DNA of 40,130 nucleotides from Candidatus Blautia stercorigallinarum (GTDB lineage Bacteria; Bacillota; Clostridia; Lachnospirales; Lachnospiraceae), in assembly GCA_019112785.1 (NCBI GenBank), contig DXIQ01000025.1:1-40130 (forward strand), read 5' to 3'. Both the position numbers and the translations under genes were made by a program. The number at the start of each line of letters is the position of its first letter. Positions within the stretch are counted from its first letter, which is position 1. A model generated the notes under the pieces. That model was not told the DNA's origin, did no database searches, and was given only the letters and a program-made list of their open reading frames with translations. Below are positions 30,967-39,900 of this stretch, one piece after another.

Positions 30967-33066
30967 ATGGCTAATAAGCGTGGTACATTATCAATTAATA
31001 GTGAAAATATCTTTCCGATTATTAAAAAGTGGCTCTATTCCGATCATGACATTTTTGTACGTGAAATGATCTCAAATGGCTGCGACGCTATTACAAAACT
31101 GAAAAAACTGGAGGTAATGGGAGACTATACTTTTCCGGAAGGACATAAAAATAAGATCGATGTGATCGTAAATCCGGAAGAGAAAACCCTGAAATTTATT
31201 GATACCGGTCTTGGTATGACCGCGGATGAGGTAGAAGAGTATATTACTCAGATCGCATTTTCCGGAGCTACTCAGTTCCTGGAAAAATATAAAGATAAGA
31301 CCAATGACGACCAGATCATCGGACATTTCGGACTGGGATTTTATTCTGCATTTATGGTTGCTGATGAAGTGCATATTGATACTCTTTCTTATAAAGAGGG
31401 AGCCCAGCCTGTACACTGGGAGTGCGACGGCGGCACAGAATATGAGATGGGAGAAGGAAACCGTACAGAGGTTGGTACGGAGATCACCCTGTTCTTAAAT
31501 GAAGACAGCCTGGAGTTTGCCAATGAATACAGAATGAGAGAAGTGATTGAAAAATACTGTTCTTTCATGCCTGTGGAAATCTATCTTTCCAAAGCCAACG
31601 CTCCTCAGGAATATGAAACTATCGAAGAGTCTGAACTGAGGGATGATGATGTAGTTGTAGAGCACATCCATGAGGATGCCAAGACAGAAGAGAAAGAAAA
31701 TGATAAGGGCGAGAAAGAGACCGTAGAGGTTTCACCGGCCAGAGATATGGTGAAGATCAACAAACGTCCTGTATCTTTAAGCGATACCCATCCTCTTTGG
31801 ATGAAACATCCGAACGAATGTACAGAAGAGGAATACAAGGAATTTTACCGGAAGGTATTTATGGACTATAAGGAGCCCTTATTCTGGATCCATCTGAATA
31901 TGGATTATCCTTTCAACTTAAAAGGTATCCTGTATTTCCCGAAGATCAATATGGAATATGAATCCATTGAGGGAACCATTAAACTGTACAATAACCAGGT
32001 ATTTATCGCCGACAATATTAAAGAGGTAATTCCTGAATTCCTGATGCTGTTAAAGGGCGTTATCGACTGTCCGGATCTGCCGCTGAACGTATCCAGAAGC
32101 GCTTTGCAGAATGATGGATTTGTGAAGAAGATCTCTGATTATATCAGCAAAAAGGTAGCGGATAAGCTCACCGGTATGTGCAAGACAGACAGAGAAAACT
32201 ATGAGAAATACTGGGATGATATCAGTCCGTTTATCAAATTCGGCTGCATTAAAGACAGCAAATTCTCCGAGAGGATGATGGACTATATCCTTTATAAGAA
32301 CCTGGATGGAAAATACCTTACTCTGGAAGACTGCATTAAAGAGAATACACCTGAAAAGACAGAGGAAGAGGTAAAGGAAGAAGCAAAAGAAGAGCAGGAG
32401 CAGGTAACAGAGGAGAATAAAGAGGAAACTGCAAAAGAAGCTGCCGAGGAGGCCAAGAAAGAGCCTGAGAAGATCAATATCTACTATGTAACAGACGAGG
32501 TACAGCAGAGCCAGTATATCAATATGTTCAAAGAACAGGGACTGGATGCAGTGATCCTGAAGCACAATATCGATTCTCCTTTCATCTCCCATGTAGAGCA
32601 GATAAAAGAGAATGTAAGATTCCTCCGTATTGACGCAGATGTAACTGATGCAGTAAAAGAGGACAACGGAAAGGATCTGGAAGAGGAGACAAAAGAACTG
32701 TCTGAAATCTTTAAGAAAGCTTTAAACAAGGATAATCTCACAGTAAAGGTAGAAAGCCTGAAAAATGAAAATGTATCCTCTATGATGATAATTTCCGAGG
32801 AAAGCCGCCGTATGCAGGAAATGATGAAGATGTATAATATGTACGGCATGGATCCGTCCATGTTCGGCGGACAGGAAACCCTTGTATTAAACGCCAACAA
32901 CAAGCTGGTGCAGTATGTCCTGGAGCATAAAGACGGAGAAAATATCCAGATGTTCTGTGAACAGCTTTATGACCTGGCTCTGATCAGCCACAGACAGCTG
33001 ACACCGGAAGAAATGACAAAATTTGTTGCCAGAAGCAACGAGATCATGCTGAAGCTGGCTCAGTAA
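30967..33066 (+). CDS. htpG: HtpG (Hsp90 family chaperone)
   Basis: A 699-residue protein from ATG 30967, which follows AAAAAGGAGATG; an in-frame ATG at 30934 lacks a site. The GHKL ATPase domain has VREMISNGCDAI (catalytic region with Asn37), DTGLGM (79-84) and GHFGLGFYSAFM; the middle domain has the catalytic Arg377 in LPLNVSRSALQND. It is longer than typical HtpG because of a charged segment at the N-middle junction (215-258) and a second acidic stretch (461-502) before NIYYVTDE. Folding of client proteins in the cytosol is the family role. Regulated by the CIRCE site upstream. Confidence 0.95.
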   Translation: MANKRGTLSINSENIFPIIKKWLYSDHDIFVREMISNGCDAITKLKKLEVMGDYTFPEGHKNKIDVIVNPEEKTLKFIDTGLGMTADEVEEYITQIAFSGATQFLEKYKDKTNDDQIIGHFGLGFYSAFMVADEVHIDTLSYKEGAQPVHWECDGGTEYEMGEGNRTEVGTEITLFLNEDSLEFANEYRMREVIEKYCSFMPVEIYLSKANAPQEYETIEESELRDDDVVVEHIHEDAKTEEKENDKGEKETVEVSPARDMVKINKRPVSLSDTHPLWMKHPNECTEEEYKEFYRKVFMDYKEPLFWIHLNMDYPFNLKGILYFPKINMEYESIEGTIKLYNNQVFIADNIKEVIPEFLMLLKGVIDCPDLPLNVSRSALQNDGFVKKISDYISKKVADKLTGMCKTDRENYEKYWDDISPFIKFGCIKDSKFSERMMDYILYKNLDGKYLTLEDCIKENTPEKTEEEVKEEAKEEQEQVTEENKEETAKEAAEEAKKEPEKINIYYVTDEVQQSQYINMFKEQGLDAVILKHNIDSPFISHVEQIKENVRFLRIDADVTDAVKEDNGKDLEEETKELSEIFKKALNKDNLTVKVESLKNENVSSMMIISEESRRMQEMMKMYNMYGMDPSMFGGQETLVLNANNKLVQYVLEHKDGENIQMFCEQLYDLALISHRQLTPEEMTKFVARSNEIMLKLAQ

Positions 33067-33120
33067 GATTTATAGATTCATATCCTGCAGCTGTGGGAAG
33101 ATGTGCATACAGGTACGGCC

Positions 33121-33146
33121 GCTTGGCTCATTGCCCGCAGGAATAA
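33121..33146 (-). repeat. Repeat core copy (GCTTGGCTC...GAATAA)
   Basis: 25 of 26 bases match the core in the long palindrome at 22292-22317 (opposite orientation) and 24 or more match the copy at 24177-24202. It lies in the 3' region of htpG. The strand given is only nominal. Confidence 0.6.
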
Positions 33147-33177
33147 GCAGACTGACATGCAGGAGAAGAAAATAGAA

Positions 33178-33230
33178 AGGGGCTGCCACATTAATCATAT
33201 TCTCGATTTTGATTAATGCGGCAGCTCCTT
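33178..33230. terminator. Palindromic repeat copy 2 / bidirectional terminator
   Basis: AGGGGCTGCCACATTAATCA (33178-33197) pairs with TGATTAATG-CGGCAGCTCC (33210-33228), then CTTTTT. It lies between convergent htpG and the FAD-dehydrogenase gene. The inner part ATTCTCGATTTTGAT is shared, inverted, with the palindrome at 39714-39728. Confidence 0.8.
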
Positions 33231-33260
33231 TTTCAGTTTCTGGAATCCGGTAAGAAAGAA

Positions 33261-34631
33261 TTATATATTTGCCAATATATGTCTTGCCACATATACCCCT
33301 GAAGCAGAAGCGTGGGACAGGGAATGCGTCACGCCGCTTCCGTCTCCGATGATATAAAGTCCTTTGTAAGGGCTTTCCAGATTCTCGTCAATCTCCACTT
33401 CCATGTTATAGAATTTTACTTCTACGCCGTAAAGGAGGGTATCATCGTTGGCTGTGCCCGGGGCGATCTTGTCCAGAGCCTGGATCATTTCAATGATACC
33501 GTCCAGGATCCTTTTCGGCAGCACCAGGCTCAGATCTCCCGGAGTTGCCTTGAGAGTAGGACGGACCAGGCCTTCTTCAATACGGCGGACAGTGCTTCGC
33601 CGGCCTCTCATCAGATCTCCGAATCTCTGTACGATAACGCCCCCGCCCAGCATATTGGAAAGCCGGGCAATGCTTTCTCCATAGCCGTTGCTGTCCCGGA
33701 AAGGCTCGGAAAAGTGCTTGGAGACCAGCAGGGCGAAATTGGTGTTTTCTGTCCGCATATTCACATCTTCATAACTGTGGCCGTTGGCGGTGATGATCCC
33801 GTTGGTATTTTCGTTTACCACAATGCCGTAGGGATTCATACAGAAAGTCCGGACATTATCCTCAAATTTCTCTGTCCGGTATACGATCTTGCTTTCATAC
33901 AGCTCATCGGTGAGATGGGAAAAGATCACTGCGGGAAGCTCCACCCGGACTCCCAGGTCTACCCGGTTGGACAGAGTAGGGATAGAAAGCTGCCGGCACA
34001 CGGATTCCATCCATTTGCTTCCGCTGCGGCCTACAGAGATGATACATTTTCTGCAGTCAGCAGATGTGTCGCCGTACACTACCCGGAAACCTTCAGAAAG
34101 AACTTCTATAGTTGATACCGGGGTGTTAAAATAAAAATCTACTTTATCCTTTAATTCCTTATACAGATTTTCCAGGACCACATAGTTCAGATCCGTGCCC
34201 AGATGACGTATGGAAGCGTCCAGCAGGTGAAGTTTGTTCTGAAGACAGAGCTTTTTAAACCGGGTTCCCGCTGTGGAGTACAGTTTGGTGTTTTCCGCTC
34301 CATGAGAAGTGTTGATATGATCCACATAGTTCATCAGATCAAGAGCTGTCTGTCTTCCCACATGTTCGTAAAGAGTACCGCCGAAATTATTGGTAATATT
34401 GTATTTGCCGTCAGAGAAAGCTCCGGCGCCTCCGAATCCGCTCATAATGGCGCAGGTTTTACAGCGGATACAGGAAGTTACCTTTTCTCCGTCAATGGGA
34501 CACTTGCGTTTTTCCAGAGGGTTCCCTGCTTCGAATACGGCAATTTTCAGATCTGTATGTTCTTTTGTAAGCTCATAGGCGGAGTAAATACCTCCAGGAC
34601 CGGCACCTATGATAATGATATCGTAATCCAT
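33261..34631 (-). CDS. FAD-dependent dehydrogenase (COG2509-like)
   Basis: A 456-residue protein. The FAD-binding loop is IIGAGPGGIYSAYE (7-20) with the acidic residue in FEAG. Four cysteines follow (44, 54, 57, 60; CIRCKTC), then the family hallmark GGAGAFSDGKYN. The C-terminus has YIIGDGSGVTHSLSHA, closing the FAD site. Members of this group are uncharacterised flavin dehydrogenases. The substrate is unknown. It stands alone on the minus strand. Confidence 0.88.
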   Translation of the reverse strand: MDYDIIIIGAGPGGIYSAYELTKEHTDLKIAVFEAGNPLEKRKCPIDGEKVTSCIRCKTCAIMSGFGGAGAFSDGKYNITNNFGGTLYEHVGRQTALDLMNYVDHINTSHGAENTKLYSTAGTRFKKLCLQNKLHLLDASIRHLGTDLNYVVLENLYKELKDKVDFYFNTPVSTIEVLSEGFRVVYGDTSADCRKCIISVGRSGSKWMESVCRQLSIPTLSNRVDLGVRVELPAVIFSHLTDELYESKIVYRTEKFEDNVRTFCMNPYGIVVNENTNGIITANGHSYEDVNMRTENTNFALLVSKHFSEPFRDSNGYGESIARLSNMLGGGVIVQRFGDLMRGRRSTVRRIEEGLVRPTLKATPGDLSLVLPKRILDGIIEMIQALDKIAPGTANDDTLLYGVEVKFYNMEVEIDENLESPYKGLYIIGDGSGVTHSLSHASASGVYVARHILANI

Positions 34632-34761
34632 AATAATCCTCCATCTAACTGATTTGTTCTGTATACGGCAGAATAAGGACTGCTCTGTTTCTACTTAGAG
34701 TTTGTTCCTTATTAGTATAGGAGAAACCGGGAAAAATTGTCAAGGCAAGCATTCTCTGTGA

Positions 34762-34790
34762 TTGACAAAGAAAGAGAATGGTAATATACT
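34762..34790 (+). promoter_or_regulatory. Cupin gene promoter
   Basis: TTGACA (34762-34767), 17 bp, TATACT (34785-34790). A near-consensus promoter. Confidence 0.8.
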
Positions 34791-34865
34791 GTAGAGGAAT
34801 TCTCAAAGACGAAGGTTTTTGGGAATTTTTTTGGTTTATAAAACTTTTTACAGGAGGTAAGGAAA

Positions 34866-35192
34866 ATGAAAGTAGAACGTGTGGAAAATATGTGCGGAGG
34901 CAAAGGCCATGTGATCATCAAACATATCCTTGGTGAAAAAGAATTGAATGGAAAATGTGGTCTGTATGCTGAGGTGGTGATCGAGCCGGGCTGTACTCTG
35001 GGATATCATGAACATCACGGAGAAAGCGAGACCTACTATATCCTTTCAGGGGAAGGCGAATATGATGATAACGGGACAAAGCGTACAGTGAAGGCAGGAG
35101 ATGTGACCCATACGCCGGACGGCTGCGGTCATGCCCTTGCGAATACCGGAAATACGGATCTGGTTTTCATGGCCTTGATCATTCTGGGCTGA
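34866..35192 (+). CDS. Single-domain cupin protein
   Basis: A 108-residue protein with cupin motif 1 GYHEHHGESETYYILSGEGE (metal ligands His48, His50, Glu55) and motif 2 TPDGCGHALANTG (His89). Small stand-alone cupins bind a divalent metal and may isomerise, epimerise or sense a small ligand; the specific role is unknown. It has a near-consensus promoter and AGGAGG, so it is likely well expressed, and ends at a perfect palindromic terminator. Confidence 0.9.
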   Translation: MKVERVENMCGGKGHVIIKHILGEKELNGKCGLYAEVVIEPGCTLGYHEHHGESETYYILSGEGEYDDNGTKRTVKAGDVTHTPDGCGHALANTGNTDLVFMALIILG

Positions 35193-35206
35193 TGAAGGAT
35201 ATTTGA

Positions 35207-35268
35207 AAAAACTGTCCCATTAGGCAAACATTCTTAATATGATCATGCCTAATGGGACAGTTTCTTTA
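35207..35268. terminator. Palindromic repeat copy 3 / bidirectional terminator
   Basis: AAACTGTCCCATTAGGCA (35209-35226) and its exact complement (35246-35263) form an 18-bp stem with a 19-nt loop. A tract precedes and T tract follows. It separates the convergent cupin and nudC genes. Confidence 0.85.
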
Positions 35269-36102
35269 AGCCAGGCCTTTCTTAAAACGGATCATCATTT
35301 CCCGGGTCAGGCTGACATCATAGTCATCATAGGGAATGTCCTCCCTTTCAAACCATTCTGCTTCGGAAAGTTCATCCTCTTCCAGGATGATGTGGTCGCT
35401 GCCATCCAGGTCACAGTAAAAGCCCATGAGAAGGCTGCTGGACAGGGACCAGGGCTGGCTTTTATAGTACTGGATATTTTTAACTTTCAGTCCTACTTCT
35501 TCCATTACCTCCCGTTTTACCGTTTCTTCCAGAGTTTCTCCGATCTCCGCAAAACCTGCGATCAATGCATAGCGTCTTGCTGTGCCACCGGCATATTTAG
35601 ACATGAGAAGCCGGTTTCCGTTTCGCACTCCTACGATCACCGCAGGAGAGATCTTGGGGTACTCGGTGTTTTTACAGTGAGGGCAGTACATCATCCTTTC
35701 CCGGGTGTCCGGCACCAGAGGGTGGCCGCATTTCCCGCAGAATTTCCGGGTTTCATACCAGTTATGGAGCTGATAGCCGGTGATCAGGGCAAAGCCGTTT
35801 ACCTGAGGTCCCAGGTTCCGGAAAATGATGATGTCTTCCATAGTATATCCGGGAAGTGTGTCCAGAGATTCATCCCGGATAAGATAATAATTTTTCTGGT
35901 CAATGGAAAATAAATAGGTATAGGATGTATAAATCCGGGGATAATATTCCCCGGTATACTGAAAATCAGGGAAAGAAAAGGTATCTTCCGCGACTTTTAC
36001 CAGTACTTTTCGGTCACGAAAGAAAAGAATACAGTCATTGGCCTTTGGGGGCACAGGATGATATTCATTGTGATAGCAGTGGCTGCCAAGATCCTGGATC
36101 AT
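35266..36102 (-). CDS. nudC: NAD+ diphosphatase NudC
   Basis: A 278-residue protein. A zinc ribbon is formed by Cys122, Cys125, Cys140 and Cys143 (FCGKCGHPLV, YCPHCKN). The Nudix box runs from GFAEIGETLEETVKREVMEE (183-202). The NADH pyrophosphatase-specific array SQPWSLSSS (215-223) matches SQPWPFPxS, which marks NudC rather than other Nudix enzymes. It cleaves NAD(H) to NMN and AMP and can remove NAD caps from RNA. The DUF5721-like gene lies just upstream on the same strand. Confidence 0.92.
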   Translation of the reverse strand: MIQDLGSHCYHNEYHPVPPKANDCILFFRDRKVLVKVAEDTFSFPDFQYTGEYYPRIYTSYTYLFSIDQKNYYLIRDESLDTLPGYTMEDIIIFRNLGPQVNGFALITGYQLHNWYETRKFCGKCGHPLVPDTRERMMYCPHCKNTEYPKISPAVIVGVRNGNRLLMSKYAGGTARRYALIAGFAEIGETLEETVKREVMEEVGLKVKNIQYYKSQPWSLSSSLLMGFYCDLDGSDHIILEEDELSEAEWFEREDIPYDDYDVSLTREMMIRFKKGLA

Positions 36103-36120
36103 AAATATAACCTCCGTTTT

Positions 36121-36624
36121 CTATACAGATTCCCATAGGATCTGCTGTTGTTTAAAATATTTCAGGACAAGTTCATCCCAGGCATGATCCAGGGACTTGT
36201 CCAGAGTAAAAGTCTTCAGCGACGTACCTGTAGTACAGGTAAGATGGGAACCGTCATACTGAAAATTTAAAAACAGTCCGAAGATTTCTTCGGGAGTATA
36301 GGACAGGCCGCTTCCATGAAGCAGCTTTTCCGTATTTTTTCTGGAAAGACGGAATATGATTTTAAAGTGAAGAGGTGTTTTTTTCCCTTTAATAATGGAA
36401 AAACAAAAAGGCTTTATATCTCTCCACAGGGCGTAATTTCGTCCTTCTTCCTGGAGCTGACGGTTTTCCTCAGTGTCAAAAAAATCTTCGTGGAGATTCC
36501 CCTCAATGGAGTAGGTCACAGAAGTGGTCACAGAGGCTTCACTGAGCCAGAAAGAGTCAAAGGCATTGCCGATCAAAAGCTTTGCCATAAAATCTTTAAT
36601 ATCCTGAATTTTTACAGCGATCAT
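36121..36624 (-). CDS. DUF5721-like protein
   Basis: About 167 residues from ATG 36624 (MIAVKIQDIKDFMAKLLIGN), preceded by ATGAGG; the open frame extends to 36753 but that part is basic, hydrophobic and without a ribosome site. It is predicted to be a compact alpha/beta protein with no recognised catalytic motif, ending FKQQQILWES. I recall this type as DUF5721 in Lachnospiraceae. It is encoded directly upstream of nudC on the same strand. Confidence 0.72.
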   Translation of the reverse strand: MIAVKIQDIKDFMAKLLIGNAFDSFWLSEASVTTSVTYSIEGNLHEDFFDTEENRQLQEEGRNYALWRDIKPFCFSIIKGKKTPLHFKIIFRLSRKNTEKLLHGSGLSYTPEEIFGLFLNFQYDGSHLTCTTGTSLKTFTLDKSLDHAWDELVLKYFKQQQILWESV

Positions 36625-36815
36625 ATAAATACAGGCCTCATTTCTGATAAGTTTGCAGGCTGGTCCGAAAAAATTTTTCTTCAGACCAGACCAATAACAG
36701 TATAAACGAAAAGAGAAAAAAATCCTAGAGTTTTCCATGAAAAACCTTTTCAAATAGAAGTAAGTGTGTTATGATAAGACATGGTATTAAAAACTACATA
36801 AAGAGGTTGTGAAAA

Positions 36816-37655
36816 ATGAGTTATAAAATTATTATAGACAGCTGCGGGGAGCTTTTGGAAAGATGGAAGACAGATGAACGTATTGAACGGGCTCCCCTTA
36901 CCTTGACAGTAGATGGAGAAGATATTGTAGATGACGAGACTTTTGATCAGGCATATTTTCTGAAAAAAGTTGCGGCCAGCCCAAACTGTCCGAAATCCTC
37001 ATGTCCTTCTCCGGAGAAATATATGGAGGCTTTCGACTGTGAAGCAGAACATGTATATGCAGTGACGCTTTCTTCTAATCTCAGCGGTTCTTATAACAGT
37101 GCGGTGCTGGGAAGAAACCTTCTGCTGGAGAATAAGCCGGAGAAAAAGATCCATGTATTTGATTCCTGTTCCGCCTCTGTAGGGGAAACCCTCATTGCCC
37201 TGAAAATCGAGGAATGTGAGAAAGAAGGCATGGGGTTTGAAAAAGTGGTAGAGACTGTAGATAAATACATTGAATCACAGCACACTTATTTTGTTCTTGA
37301 AAATCTGGAGACTCTGAGAAAAAACGGCAGACTCAGCAACCTGAAAGCTTTCGTAGCCAGCGCCCTGAAGATCAAGCCGGTGATGGGATCCACCCCTGAA
37401 GGAACAATCACCCAGCTGGATCAGGCCAGAGGGATCAATAAAGCTCTGGTAAAGATGGTGGATTATGTGGCAAAAGACGCGGCAGACAGTAAAAATAAAG
37501 TTCTGGGGATCACCCACTGTAACTGTCCGGCCAGAGCAGAGATCGTAAAAGAAGCCATATTAAAGCGTATCCCGGTGAAAGATGTGGTACTCCTGGATAC
37601 AGCGGGAGTCAGCACCATGTATGCAAATGACGGGGGAATCATAGTAGTTATCTGA
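36816..37655 (+). CDS. DegV family protein (fatty-acid binding)
   Basis: A 279-residue protein with the DegV pattern: an N-terminal IIIDSCGEL, PLTLTVDGEDIVDD, VYAVTLSSNLSGSYNSA (binding-site Ser) and VLENLETLRKNGRLS, then GDGG-like ANDGGIIVVI at the end. DegV/FakB proteins bind fatty acids and present them to a FakA kinase; no fakA is nearby. It has its own transcript, ending in a nested terminator. Confidence 0.92.
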   Translation: MSYKIIIDSCGELLERWKTDERIERAPLTLTVDGEDIVDDETFDQAYFLKKVAASPNCPKSSCPSPEKYMEAFDCEAEHVYAVTLSSNLSGSYNSAVLGRNLLLENKPEKKIHVFDSCSASVGETLIALKIEECEKEGMGFEKVVETVDKYIESQHTYFVLENLETLRKNGRLSNLKAFVASALKIKPVMGSTPEGTITQLDQARGINKALVKMVDYVAKDAADSKNKVLGITHCNCPARAEIVKEAILKRIPVKDVVLLDTAGVSTMYANDGGIIVVI

Positions 37656-37681
37656 TAACAAAGAAACAGATTTTTATCAGG

Positions 37682-37736
37682 AACCTGTTCCGTGAAAAAC
37701 CTCTAAGAGGTTTGATGCGGAGCAGGTTTTTTTGTG
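37682..37736 (+). terminator. degV terminator
   Basis: AACCTGTTCCG pairs with CGGAGCAGGTT, followed by seven T. A smaller hairpin (AAACCTC / GAGGTTT) lies in its loop. Confidence 0.85.
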
Positions 37737-37806
37737 TAATATGCCTGAGGGCCCGGGAGATAAATAAAAAGAAGTATACATGTAAAATAAAAGCATGGTT
37801 CACCCG

Positions 37807-37835
37807 TTGACAATAGAAAACTGGAATGTTATATT
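37807..37835 (+). promoter_or_regulatory. pit promoter
   Basis: TTGACA (37807-37812), 17 bp, TATATT (37830-37835). It leaves a leader of about 165 nt before the pit start codon, with no recognised motif. Confidence 0.75.
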
Positions 37836-38001
37836 TGGATTAAATCTGTGTAAAATCTAAGTGACAGGAGGAAAACAAAAAAAGAAAGAGAAGAATGCTG
37901 ATGTAATGCGGCTTAGATGGTTTTCCGGCTGTCATTTTTTGCTGGAAAAAATGATCATCGAAATAAAAAATGAAAGACAAAAGAGAGAAAGAGGAGCATT
38001 T

Positions 38002-39054
38002 ATGGATATTTCATTTTCCTATTTTTTCCAGGAAGTCATATCAAATCCTATACTGTTTATTACAGTGGCATTGACCCTGGGAGTTATTTTTGTAAACGGA
38101 TGGACGGATGCGCCAAATGCCATTGCTACTTGTGTCGCTACACGGAGTATGAATGTGCGCCATGCCATCTGGATGAGCGCAGCTTTTAATTTTCTGGGCG
38201 TTCTGGTCATGACGCACATTAACAGTTCTGTAGCTGCCACCATCAGTAATATGGTGGATTTTGGCGGTGAAACGGACAAAGCCCTGGTAGCTCTGTGCGC
38301 CGCGCTGTTTTCTATCGTAGTATACAGTGTAGCGGCTTCTGTATTTGGTATCCCTACCAGTGAAAGCCACAGCTTGATCGCCGGACTTTCCGGAGCGGCC
38401 ATCGCGGTGCAGGGCGGTATCGGAGGCATTAATTTCAGTGAATGGGTGAAAGTTCTCTATGGCCTGGTATTAAGTCTGGCCCTGGGATTTATCATCGGCT
38501 GGGTGATCTGCAAAGCTATTGCCCTGATCTGCGGAAAGATGGACCGGAGAAGGACCAATTCCTTTTTCCAGAAAGGGCAGATCTTCGGCGCTGCTTTTAT
38601 GAGTTTTATGCATGGAGCCCAGGATGGGCAGAAATTTATCGGGGTTCTGTTCCTGGGAGTTGCCTTCTGTAATGGACAGAACAGTGTGGAAGGAATGCTG
38701 ATCCCGGTATGGCTGATGGTGCTCTGTTCCGTTGTTATGGGTGTGGGCACCAGCGTAGGCGGCGAGAAGATCATCAAGTCTGTGGGAATGGATATGGTAA
38801 AACTGGAAAAATTCCAGGGATTTTCTGCAGACCTGGCGGGAGCCTTCTGTCTGCTGCTGGCCAGTGTATCCGGTATTCCTGTATCTACCACTCACACAAA
38901 GACCAGCGCCATTATGGGTGTGGGAGCGGTAAAACGTCTGTCAGCGATTAATTTCGGTGTGGTAAAGGACATGATGCTGACCTGGATCTTTACTTTCCCT
39001 GGCTGCGGACTGATCAGTTTCATCATGGCAAAAATATTTATGATGCTTTTTTAG
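38002..39054 (+). CDS. pit: Inorganic phosphate transporter, PiT family
   Basis: About 350 residues from ATG 38002 (MDISFSYFFQEV), which follows AGAGGAG; a longer frame starting with GTG at 37861 lacks support. Two inverted PiT signature halves are seen: DAPNAIATCVATR with GIPTSESHSLIAG, and FMHGAQDGQKF with GIPVSTTHTKTSAIMG. About nine to ten membrane spans. It imports phosphate (or metal phosphate) with a cation. The DUF47 gene follows after 11 nt, which is the usual arrangement. Confidence 0.94.
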   Translation: MDISFSYFFQEVISNPILFITVALTLGVIFVNGWTDAPNAIATCVATRSMNVRHAIWMSAAFNFLGVLVMTHINSSVAATISNMVDFGGETDKALVALCAALFSIVVYSVAASVFGIPTSESHSLIAGLSGAAIAVQGGIGGINFSEWVKVLYGLVLSLALGFIIGWVICKAIALICGKMDRRRTNSFFQKGQIFGAAFMSFMHGAQDGQKFIGVLFLGVAFCNGQNSVEGMLIPVWLMVLCSVVMGVGTSVGGEKIIKSVGMDMVKLEKFQGFSADLAGAFCLLLASVSGIPVSTTHTKTSAIMGVGAVKRLSAINFGVVKDMMLTWIFTFPGCGLISFIMAKIFMMLF

Positions 39055-39065
39055 GAGGATAAACA

Positions 39066-39689
39066 ATGGCAAGAAAACAGGATGCGTATTATTTTGATAA
39101 TTTTATAGCATGTGCGGAAGAATCCTGCCATGCGGCCAGTCTGCTGCGCAAGGTGCTGGGAGATTTCAGACCTCAGGAGCTGGAAAAATATCTGGGAGAG
39201 ATACACGAGATCGAAAACCGGGCAGATGGAAAAAAACATGAAATGCTGGATCGGCTGGCAAAAGAATTTATTCCCCCTATTGAACGGGAGGATATTGTAG
39301 AATTAAGCCAGCATATTGATACAGTGACGGATAAAGTAGAGGATGTGCTCCTTCGGATTTATATGGGAAATGTCCAGGAGATCGAGCCGGACGCTCTGGA
39401 GATGACAGATGTGGTGATCCAGTGCTGCGAGAAGGTCCGTGAACTTCTGATAGCTTTCGCAGATTTCCGCCGTTCCAAAAACCTGAAAGATCTGATCATT
39501 CAGATCAACGCTCTGGAGGAAACTTCAGACAAGCTGTTTATGAAGAGTATGAGAAAGCTTCATACAGAGTGTACCGATCCTCTTCATATCATTGTCTGGA
39601 GAGAGATCTACATCTATCTGGAGAGATGCGCTGATGCCTGTGAGCATGTGGCTGACACGGTAGAAAGCGTTGTTATGAAAAATTCATAA
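39066..39689 (+). CDS. DUF47/PhoU-like Pit accessory protein
   Basis: A 207-residue all-helical protein of the DUF47 (COG1392) family, related to PhoU, with the acidic metal-binding pattern EIENRADGKKHEM and DTVTDKVEDVL. It is encoded with pit after 11 nt and a good AGGAGG site, and it is expected to modulate that transporter. Its stop is followed within 10 nt by a palindromic repeat. Confidence 0.92.
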   Translation: MARKQDAYYFDNFIACAEESCHAASLLRKVLGDFRPQELEKYLGEIHEIENRADGKKHEMLDRLAKEFIPPIEREDIVELSQHIDTVTDKVEDVLLRIYMGNVQEIEPDALEMTDVVIQCCEKVRELLIAFADFRRSKNLKDLIIQINALEETSDKLFMKSMRKLHTECTDPLHIIVWREIYIYLERCADACEHVADTVESVVMKNS

Positions 39690-39698
39690 GAAATATCA

Positions 39699-39771
39699 GA
39701 GGCTGTCACATTGATCAAAATCGAGAATGTATAGATATTCCTGACATAGGACTAATGGGACAGCCTCTTTT
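39699..39771 (+). terminator. Palindromic repeat copy 4 / terminator
   Basis: GAGGCTGTCACATT (39699-39712) pairs with AATGGGACAGCCTC (39754-39767), one mismatch, followed by TTTTA. The inner sequence resembles copy 1 (ATGTATA-ATAT-CCTG-CATA) and shares ATCAAAATCGAGAAT with copy 2. Confidence 0.8.
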
Positions 39772-39871
39772 ATGGGGAAAAGTAATCATCCAGCCATTCT
39801 GACCGTTTGGCCCCTTGTACACTAAGGGAAACCCTGCTTTTTGGCAGGAAAAATTTTTTGCCAACTGGGAA

Positions 39872-39900
39872 TTGACAAAGGCTGGAAAATCATTTATAGT
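39872..39900 (+). promoter_or_regulatory. Strong promoter reading out of the window
   Basis: TTGACA (39872-39877), 17 bp, TATAGT (39895-39900), a near-consensus promoter. The following 230 nt to the window edge show no gene with a ribosome site. The leader contains CAGCAGC-type hairpin material (GCCGCCAGCAGCAAGGGCTGC) of unclear role. The region 39772-40130 is otherwise without identified features; frames of 70 and 100 codons in it lack support. Confidence 0.6.
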
